From the NCBI GenBank assembly GCA_027074135.1, contig JALTDM010000261.1:1-6327 (forward strand): a stretch of 6,327 nt of DNA, read 5' to 3'. The stretch is from Bacteroidales bacterium. GTDB taxonomy: Bacteria; Bacteroidota; Bacteroidia; Bacteroidales; JALTDM01. Made by a program: the position numbers and the translations under genes. Positions 1 through 4,865 of this stretch are shown piece after piece; the stretch's first letter is position 1; the number at the start of each line of letters is the position of its first letter. The notes below the pieces were generated by a model that was not told the origin of the DNA, made no database searches, and saw only the letters and a program-made list of their open reading frames with translations.

Positions 1-549
1 TTGCCCAATATTACGGTGCTATCTCCTGCCGATGCTACACAAACTTCCCAAGCTGTATTTGCTGCTTACGAGCAGGTAAAAGGACCTGTGTATTTGAGGT
101 ATGCAAGGGCTGCGATGCCCGATTTTATGCCGGAGGATATGCCTTTTGAGGTAGGTAAGGCTCAAATTTTAAGAGAAGGCAGTGATGTAACAATTATTGC
201 AACTGGACATCTGGTTTGGGAAAGTCTGAATGCTGCCGATATTTTGCAAAAGGAAAAAGGCATAAGTGCAGAAGTAATTAACTTGCACACTATTAAGCCA
301 ATAGACAGGGAGGCAATAATAAGTTCAGCTAAGAAAACAGGTGTGGTAATTACTGCCGAAGAGCACCAGATAACCGGCGGTATGGGTAGTGCGATTGCAG
401 AAGTGCTTGCAAAAGAGTATCCCGTACAGATGGATTTTGTGGGAATTAAAGACAGTTTCGGCGAAAGTGGTGAGCCTATGGAACTTATGCGAAAATATGG
501 GCTAACTGCTGAAAATATTGTGGGTAAGGTGGTGGAATTGTTGAAGTGA
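1..549 (+). CDS. Transketolase, C-terminal subunit (3' part; 5' end outside window)
   Basis: The visible 182 residues are the tail of the pyrimidine-binding domain followed by the whole transketolase C-terminal domain. The segment LPNITVLSPADA is the usual stretch before the end of the Pyr domain, and GPVYLRYAR (residues 28-36) is the conserved motif after it. A linker leads to the C-terminal domain from about residue 50, with VTIIATGH at 63-70 and EEHQITGGMGSAIAE at 120-134. Split transketolases have a separate C-terminal subunit of roughly 300-320 residues, so about 120-140 residues are probably missing at the left. The TTG at position 1 should therefore be read as an internal Leu codon, not a start. 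The partner N-terminal, thiamine-diphosphate-binding subunit would lie just upstream. The enzyme transfers two-carbon ketol units in the cytosolic pentose phosphate pathway. A fused full-length transketolase or a DXP-synthase-like protein is not excluded by the fragment, but the C-terminus looks like the split type. The TGA stop is at 547-549. Confidence 0.9.
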   Translation: MPNITVLSPADATQTSQAVFAAYEQVKGPVYLRYARAAMPDFMPEDMPFEVGKAQILREGSDVTIIATGHLVWESLNAADILQKEKGISAEVINLHTIKPIDREAIISSAKKTGVVITAEEHQITGGMGSAIAEVLAKEYPVQMDFVGIKDSFGESGEPMELMRKYGLTAENIVGKVVELLK

Positions 550-564
550 TATTATTGATTAGCA

Positions 565-631
565 TTTAATTCACCCATCAATGGAGGAAACTGTGCTTCT
601 CTCTTTGAGAGAGTTACAGAGGGTGATTAAA
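565..631. repeat. Imperfect two-tier inverted repeat in the transketolase-rdgB gap
   Basis: The outer arms are TTTAATTCACCC (565-576) and GGGTGATTAAA (621-631); they pair over 11 bp with one bulged T at 570. Inside them CTGT (591-594) can pair with ACAG (616-619). A tight hairpin sits at the core, TCTCTC (598-603), loop TTT, GAGAGA (607-612), with an extra T-G pair outside. No T-run follows the outer arm on the plus strand, so it does not look like a classical intrinsic terminator. The nested CT/GA-rich palindrome with CACCC/GGGTG ends resembles the degenerate palindromic repeats scattered between genes in many bacterial genomes. A processed mRNA leader structure for rdgB is the alternative. 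Only one copy is present here, so repeat status is an inference. Confidence 0.5.
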
Positions 632-640
632 AACAATTAA
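581..640 (+). other. Candidate 19-codon ORF ahead of rdgB (weak)
   Basis: An ATG at 581 opens a reading frame for MEETVLLSLRELQRVIKNN, ending at TAA 638-640, only 4 nt before the rdgB ATG. The product would be a short amphipathic peptide. No ribosome-binding motif precedes it and the frame overlaps the inverted repeat at 565-631, so the repeat itself may explain the open frame. If it is translated, it could act as an upstream ORF that melts the hairpin and couples to rdgB. A chance ORF is the more likely reading. Confidence 0.12.
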
Positions 641-644
641 AAAC

Positions 645-1220
645 ATGCAAAAAATATTATTTGTAACCAACAATAAACATAAATTGCAGGAAGCAAGACA
701 AATTTTGTCGGGTAAGTTTGAAGTATTGAGTCTGAAAGAAATTGGTTTTGAAGGTGATATACCTGAAACACAGCCTACAATAGAAGGTAATGCAATTCAA
801 AAAGTACGGTTTATTTACGATAGATACAAAACAGATTGTTTTGCGGACGATACAGGGCTTATTGTTTCTGCATTGGGAGGTGAGCCGGGAGTGTATTCGG
901 CAAGATATGCCGGCGAAAATGCCACTTTTGAGGACAATATGAACTTATTGCTCGAAAAGATGAAAGACATCAAAGACCGCAAAGCGTATTTTGTTACCGT
1001 GATAGCACTGATAAAAGACGGTAAATTATATACTTTTGAAGGCAGGGTGGACGGAGTTATTACCACTACACCGAGAGGAGAAAAAGGTTTCGGGTACGAT
1101 CCTGTTTTTTTACCCGATGGATATGATAAAACTTTTGCCGAAATGACAGCGGAACAAAAAAACAAAATAAGCCATAGGGGAAGGGCATTAGAAAAACTTG
1201 CCGGATTTCTGTTAAAATGA
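645..1220 (+). CDS. rdgB: RdgB/HAM1-family non-canonical purine NTP pyrophosphatase (dITP/XTP)
   Basis: This 191-residue cytosolic protein hydrolyses dITP, ITP and XTP to the monophosphate and pyrophosphate, keeping deaminated purines out of DNA and RNA. The family signature is complete: FVTNNKHKLQEARQIL at 6-21 (phosphate-binding TxNxxK region), ADDTGLIVSALGGEPGVYSA at 67-86 with the catalytic/metal acidic pair D68-D69, GEKGFGYDPVFLPDG at 145-159, and the SHR base-recognition motif at 176-178. The length matches the usual 190-200 residues, and starting at 645 puts the first strand (MQKILFVTNN) exactly at the N-terminus. No Shine-Dalgarno motif precedes it; the leader is A-rich. The next gene begins 4 nt after the stop, so they are probably co-transcribed. 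The window gives no sign of damage or transfer. Confidence 0.96.
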   Translation: MQKILFVTNNKHKLQEARQILSGKFEVLSLKEIGFEGDIPETQPTIEGNAIQKVRFIYDRYKTDCFADDTGLIVSALGGEPGVYSARYAGENATFEDNMNLLLEKMKDIKDRKAYFVTVIALIKDGKLYTFEGRVDGVITTTPRGEKGFGYDPVFLPDGYDKTFAEMTAEQKNKISHRGRALEKLAGFLLK

Positions 1221-1224
1221 TTTT

Positions 1225-1824
1225 ATGGCGTTTCCTTATTCATATAAATTTACATACAAGCACGACAACTCTCTTACCATAAAAGGTGATGAAATAATAA
1301 AGGTTTTGGATAAACTATTGCCTGCAAAAAAGAATGAAAATGGGGAATTTGTTTTTGAATCCGGGCTTTTCGGTTTGCAATATTCGGTGTCGGTTGACAG
1401 TGTTACAGACAGAGCCGTTATTTTTGTTATCAAGTCTAAAAGTGCGGTAAACAGCATTCTTATTTTATTGCTTCTCGGTGCATTTATTCCGCACATCGGG
1501 GTGGAAGGTTTTTTTGTTTACGCTGTATTAGTTTTTGCGGTAATTTATTTTTTGCTTTTTTCTGTTTTTTCATCGGAATTGTCCCGAAGAATTAGAGCTG
1601 TGTTAGAAAATTTTGAGGCAGACAGCATTCATGAGTGTAAAGGCGAAAATTGTTGTCCTGCTTGCGGTTATGAGTTAGGGGAAAAGGATTTGTATTGTCC
1701 GAATTGTGGTTTGAGAGTTAGGCAAAACCTGTTTACAAAGGATTTGAATGTGAATAAATACCGTAATCGTCGGCAGAAGTTTAATTATATTTACAAAAAA
1801 AAGAATGAGGAAAATAGGGGCTAA
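1225..1824 (+). CDS. Unrecognised two-helix membrane protein with C-terminal zinc ribbon
   Basis: I do not recognise this 199-residue protein. Three parts are visible. Residues 1-70 form a soluble, mixed beta-like N-terminal region (YKFTYKHDNSLTIKG, FVFESGLFGLQYSVSVDS). Residues about 74-116 are strongly hydrophobic and fit two closely spaced membrane helices joined near PHIGVEG. Residues 143-163 form a zinc ribbon, with C144-x2-C147 and C158-x2-C161 (CPACGYELGEKDLYCPNCG); C138 and C143 are additional nearby cysteines. The last 30 residues are basic and polar. A helical hairpin would put the N-terminal region and the ribbon on the same side, most simply the cytoplasm. The start at 1225 lies 4 nt after rdgB, and the 3' end overlaps the amidohydrolase start by 20 bp, so it belongs to the same transcript. 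Similar small zinc-ribbon membrane proteins are usually annotated hypothetical, and no function is assigned here. Confidence 0.85.
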   Translation: MAFPYSYKFTYKHDNSLTIKGDEIIKVLDKLLPAKKNENGEFVFESGLFGLQYSVSVDSVTDRAVIFVIKSKSAVNSILILLLLGAFIPHIGVEGFFVYAVLVFAVIYFLLFSVFSSELSRRIRAVLENFEADSIHECKGENCCPACGYELGEKDLYCPNCGLRVRQNLFTKDLNVNKYRNRRQKFNYIYKKKNEENRG

Positions 1825-2968
1825 TTATATTTTTACAGCTGTAAGAAGCAAACCTTGGATAAAAAACGGATATCTCGTTTTTGACGACAATGGAACGGTT
1901 TTGCAGATCTCAGGAGATTTTGAAGCTGAGAATGAGCCGGCGGGGTTGGAATTTTATTCAGGTTATATGATTCCGGGGTTGGTAAATGCTCATTTGCATT
2001 TAGAGTTATCTTATTTGCGGCAAAAAAAAGATAAATTTGACGGTCTTCACGACTTCGTGGCATATATGGCACAAAAAGATAATGCAGATAATGATGAAAA
2101 GGTAAAGGCTTCAAAATTTTACGATGGGTTGATGTATGACAGGGGAGTGGTACTTGCCGCTGATATTATGAATTCGGATTTGACGCTGGAGATAAAAAAA
2201 GAATCACGCATAAAATATGTGAATTTTGCCGAAGTTTACGGATTAAATCCTGATGTGGCAGAAGGTCGTATTGATTCTGCAATTACTTTGCAACAAAAGT
2301 TTAATGGAAATAATTTAATAGCTTGGTTGTCACCGCATTCTACTTATTCTTTGTCTACTGATTTGTACGGGTTGTTGAGGCAGAAATTGTCAAATCAACC
2401 TGTAACCACTATTCATTTTCTTGAGGGCAGGTATGAAAAACTTTTGTTTAGCGGCAAGCCAAGTGAATTTAAAGAAGTGTTGAAAACTTTTTCGGAAGAT
2501 TTGCCATATAGAAATTGGGGTAGTGCTGTCGATTTTGCAATAACACTTACCGATGAAATACCAACTGTGTTTTTTGTCCACAATACTTTTGCAGATAAAA
2601 ACGATTTGGCTGCAATAGCTAAAAAAATAAAAAATCCATATTTTGTTTTATGTCCTTCATCCAATTTGAATGTAGAAAGCAGATTACCTGATTATAAAGT
2701 GTTTAGCGGTTTTGAAAATAAACTGCTTGTTGGTACAGACAGTCTTGCAACCAATGATGACCTTGACATAGTCAAAGAAATAAATTTACTTTTGCAAGCC
2801 GGATTTAATGAAGAAACTGTTTTGTATGCAGCAACTTTAAACGGAGCAAAAGCTTTGGCCTTTGAAAAAGACTATGGCAGTTTTGAGAAAGGAAAAAAGC
2901 CGGGAGCGGTAATTTTGCAGAAATCCGATGGAAAATTTGTTTTCGAAAAAACAATTAATTTTGTCTAA
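1805..2968 (+). CDS. Amidohydrolase, Atz/Trz-type metal-dependent deaminase (substrate unknown)
   Basis: This 387-residue protein belongs to the amidohydrolase superfamily. All expected metal and catalytic positions can be seen: H63-x-H65 in GLVNAHLHLELSYL, H178 in LSPHSTYSLS, H204 and E207 in TIHFLEG, H259 in VFFVHNT, VLCPSSNLNV at 281-290, and D312 in LLVGTDSLATNDDLDI. The set is typical of the cytosine/guanine deaminase-like (COG0402) branch, which deaminates aromatic amines on nucleobase- or nucleoside-like substrates using one metal. The N-terminal MRKIGANYIFT and the C-terminal FEKGKKPGAVIL form the small beta-sandwich that flanks the barrel. The start at 1805 overlaps the upstream gene by 20 bp, follows an A8 run at 1795-1802, and gives the N-terminus expected for the family. 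One known activity in this branch is 6-aminodeoxyfutalosine deamination in menaquinone synthesis; that is one candidate, not a conclusion. The 3' end lies 6 nt before the next gene. Confidence 0.88.
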   Translation: MRKIGANYIFTAVRSKPWIKNGYLVFDDNGTVLQISGDFEAENEPAGLEFYSGYMIPGLVNAHLHLELSYLRQKKDKFDGLHDFVAYMAQKDNADNDEKVKASKFYDGLMYDRGVVLAADIMNSDLTLEIKKESRIKYVNFAEVYGLNPDVAEGRIDSAITLQQKFNGNNLIAWLSPHSTYSLSTDLYGLLRQKLSNQPVTTIHFLEGRYEKLLFSGKPSEFKEVLKTFSEDLPYRNWGSAVDFAITLTDEIPTVFFVHNTFADKNDLAAIAKKIKNPYFVLCPSSNLNVESRLPDYKVFSGFENKLLVGTDSLATNDDLDIVKEINLLLQAGFNEETVLYAATLNGAKALAFEKDYGSFEKGKKPGAVILQKSDGKFVFEKTINFV

Positions 2969-2974
2969 AAGTTT

Positions 2975-3670
2975 ATGGAGAAAGTTAGTCTCGGAAATAT
3001 AAGTTGTTATACTTTCAGTTCGCGAAAACAATTTTTGGATTTTATCAAAGATAAAAAACAAATCCTGATTGCCGTAAATGCTGAAAAAATTGTTAAAAAG
3101 GACAATAAACTTGCAGGTATCATAAACAATAACATTGGCTACGCTGATGGAATAGGAGCTGTAAAAGCATTGAAAAGAAAAGGTTATGAAGATGTTATCC
3201 GTATTCCGGGAAGTGAATTTTGGTTGGATATTGTTAAAGAATTTCATAAAGAAAAAACTTTTTACTTGGTAGGTTCTACTGATGAGGTAATAAACAAAAC
3301 TGTTGAAAAACTTAAAAATCAGTATCCCAATATCAGAATTTTAAATTACCGTAACGGATTTTTGAAAAGCGGTGAGAAAGAGGAACTTATTGCAGATTTG
3401 GTTAGTAAAAAGCCTGATGTTGTATTTGTTGCGCAAGGTACACCACGCCAAGAATATTTGATGGATGAGCTTATTGAGCACCATAAAGCATTGTATATGG
3501 GGCTTGGTGGCAGTTTTGATGTGTATGTAGGCAAAGTCAAGAGGGCACCCAAATTTTTTCAAAATTTGGGCTTGGAATGGTTTTACAGGTTGCTTCGCCA
3601 ACCGACCAGAATAAAGAGGCAAAAAGTTTTAGTGAATTTTTATTTTAAAATGGTAACGGGAAAAATATGA
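2975..3670 (+). CDS. WecG/TagA/CpsF-family (GT26) glycosyltransferase
   Basis: Members of this family transfer ManNAc or ManNAcA from the UDP-sugar to undecaprenyl-diphosphate-linked GlcNAc at the inner face of the membrane, the second step of enterobacterial common antigen, teichoic acid linkage-unit and some capsule pathways. The 231 residues contain the family blocks in order: IAVNAEKIV at 32-40, YADGIGAV at 56-63 with the expected catalytic Asp58, RIPGSEF at 76-82, FYLVGS at 96-101, AQGTPRQE at 153-160, and GLGGSFDVYVGKVKRAP at 176-192. The C-terminal appendage (LEWFYRLLRQPTRIKRQ, 200-216), rich in Arg, is present; in TagA the equivalent part helps membrane attachment and the active site. 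Its stop overlaps the ATG of the epimerase gene (ATGA at 3667-3670), which predicts translational coupling and supports ManNAc chemistry. Whether the donor is UDP-ManNAc (TagA-like) or UDP-ManNAcA (WecG-like) cannot be told, so no symbol is given. Confidence 0.93.
   Translation: MEKVSLGNISCYTFSSRKQFLDFIKDKKQILIAVNAEKIVKKDNKLAGIINNNIGYADGIGAVKALKRKGYEDVIRIPGSEFWLDIVKEFHKEKTFYLVGSTDEVINKTVEKLKNQYPNIRILNYRNGFLKSGEKEELIADLVSKKPDVVFVAQGTPRQEYLMDELIEHHKALYMGLGGSFDVYVGKVKRAPKFFQNLGLEWFYRLLRQPTRIKRQKVLVNFYFKMVTGKI
3548..3570. repeat. Perfect 10-bp inverted repeat inside the GT26 gene
   Basis: CCCAAATTTT (3548-3557) and AAAATTTGGG (3561-3570) are perfect inverted copies separated by the triplet TTC. 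The palindrome encodes the end of the family motif APKFFQNLGLEW, so protein constraint may explain it. As RNA it would form the strongest local hairpin in the glycosyltransferase message. No T-run follows, so it is not called a terminator. Confidence 0.6.
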
Positions 3671-4815
3671 AAATAATGTCAGTTGTCGGTGCCAGGCCGA
3701 ATTTTATGAAAATAGCACCATTTATTCGTGCAATAGAAAAGCATAATTCAATTTCGGATAAAAAGATAGAACATTTGTTGGTTCATACCGGACAGCATTA
3801 TGATGTGAGAATGTCTCAAAAATTCTTTGATGAATTGAATATTCCGCCTGCAGATATTCATTTGGAAATAGGATCCGGAACACACGCCGAACAAGTTGGA
3901 TATACGATGATTGCATTGGAAAAGGTAATTAGGGAACATAAACCCGATTGGCTAATAATAGTAGGAGATGTAAATGCCGTGTGTGCGGGCTCAATTACTG
4001 CAAAAAAAGAACATGTAAACTTGGCTCATATTGAGGCAGGGTTGCGGTCTGGAGACATTACTATGCCGGAGGAGGTAAACAGGCTTGTGGCAGACAGATT
4101 GGCTGATTTACTTTTTACTCCCGATAAGATATCTAATGAGAATTTGCTAAAAGAAGGTGTTTCTCCCGAAAGAATAAAATTTGTAGGCAATATAATGATA
4201 GATACCCTTGAAAATGAAATACATAAAGCAAAAAAGTTAAATCCAGCCGACATCATAAGTGAAAATATTTTGTTTACGGAACAGGAAATACCTGATATTA
4301 CACCATTGAATTATATTATTCTTACACTTCACAGACCTTCTAATGTGGATGACAAAGAAATTTTTTCCCAAATAATTTATTTTATCAAAAATGAAGTTTC
4401 TGAAAAATATCCCGTGATATGGCCTATACATCCGCGTGCAAGGAAAAGGTTGGAAGAATTCGGTCTGTGGAACGAAATAGTAGCTTTGAAAAATATTTTG
4501 TTACTACATCCGCTTGGTTATCACGAGCTTTTGAGGTTAAACATGGAAGCTAAGATGATTCTGACCGATAGCGGAGGATTGCAAGAAGAAGCTACTGTGC
4601 TTGGAGTTCCATGTTTGACTTTGCGTTGGAATACAGAACGTCCCGTTACTTTGAAGAAATACGGTGGAGCATCTGTTTTGGTCGGAAATAATGTGGAACG
4701 CATCAGAGAAGAATTTTACAAAACCTTGTCAGAAGACAGGAAGCCTACAAGACCGGAATTATGGGACGGCCATACGGCAGAAAGAATAGTGGATGTTTTG
4801 GTAAATTACGGATAA
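3667..4815 (+). CDS. wecB: UDP-N-acetylglucosamine 2-epimerase, non-hydrolysing (WecB/MnaA type)
   Basis: This cytosolic enzyme interconverts UDP-GlcNAc and UDP-ManNAc through a 2-acetamidoglucal intermediate, feeding surface glycan synthesis. The 382 residues match the family length and contain its blocks: VVGARPNFMKIAP at 6-18 with Lys15, HTGQHYD at 40-46, GDVNAV at 100-105 with Asp101, HIEAGLRSGD at 121-130 with Glu123, MPEEVNR at 133-139, LTLHRPSN at 219-226 with His222, LTDSGGLQEEA at 299-309, NTERPVT at 322-328 and a final GHTAERIV. These cover the positions equivalent to the E. coli catalytic Lys, Asp, Glu, Arg and His. GARPN and GQHYD follow the variant common in archaeal and many non-enterobacterial enzymes. 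It is the last plus-strand gene, starting within the stop codon of the GT26 gene. No UDP-ManNAc dehydrogenase (WecC) is in the window. A strictly hydrolysing epimerase is unlikely given the full non-hydrolysing motif set. Confidence 0.95.
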   Translation: MKIMSVVGARPNFMKIAPFIRAIEKHNSISDKKIEHLLVHTGQHYDVRMSQKFFDELNIPPADIHLEIGSGTHAEQVGYTMIALEKVIREHKPDWLIIVGDVNAVCAGSITAKKEHVNLAHIEAGLRSGDITMPEEVNRLVADRLADLLFTPDKISNENLLKEGVSPERIKFVGNIMIDTLENEIHKAKKLNPADIISENILFTEQEIPDITPLNYIILTLHRPSNVDDKEIFSQIIYFIKNEVSEKYPVIWPIHPRARKRLEEFGLWNEIVALKNILLLHPLGYHELLRLNMEAKMILTDSGGLQEEATVLGVPCLTLRWNTERPVTLKKYGGASVLVGNNVERIREEFYKTLSEDRKPTRPELWDGHTAERIVDVLVNYG

Positions 4816-4865
4816 TTTTATTTGAGAAAGTAAAATATACTCAAAAGTAAAAATATTTGTTTTTC
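4816..4865 (+). terminator. Weak A+T-rich hairpin at the wecB/asnB-like convergence (candidate)
   Basis: TTTTATTTGAG (4816-4826) can pair with CTCAAA and TAAAA (4840-4852), with a 2-nt bulge at 4846-4847 and a 13-nt loop, giving 11 bp of which only two are G-C. T-rich bases follow at 4855-4865. It starts right after the wecB stop and lies over the 3' end of the converging gene. The position fits a transcription end shared by both strands, but the stem is weak for an intrinsic terminator and may be a chance result of base composition. Confidence 0.25.

Noticed and set aside
1..3. TTG as a start codon for the first reading frame
   Set aside because: The frame begins in the middle of a conserved transketolase domain (LPNITVLSPADA), so this is Leu inside a longer gene cut by the window edge.
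600..607. TCTCTTTG as a Bacteroidota-type -7 promoter element (TAnnTTTG)
   Set aside because: It misses the conserved A at the second position, no TTG lies at the proper distance upstream, and it falls inside the core hairpin.
815..1165. Minus-strand 116-codon open frame opposite rdgB
   Set aside because: It is fully antisense to a gene with complete family motifs and has no recognisable protein features.
1795..1825. A8G run as a programmed frameshift fusing the zinc-ribbon protein to the amidohydrolase
   Set aside because: A classical -1 slip on A AAA AAG would enter the third frame, whereas the amidohydrolase lies in the +1 frame. It also has its own ATG at 1805 giving the expected N-terminus.
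2022..2029. A8 tract inside the amidohydrolase as a phase-variation switch
   Set aside because: The tract is short, A-runs are common in this A+T-rich sequence, and the gene is not a surface protein; nothing else supports switching.
2837..3247. Minus-strand 136-codon open frame across the amidohydrolase/GT26 junction
   Set aside because: It is antisense to two well-supported genes; its Phe/Asn/Ser-rich composition is what A+T-rich complementary sequence gives.
4803..4818. AAATTA/TAATTT hairpin at the wecB stop as a terminator
   Set aside because: The stem is six A-T pairs only and competes with the longer, still weak hairpin at 4816-4852.
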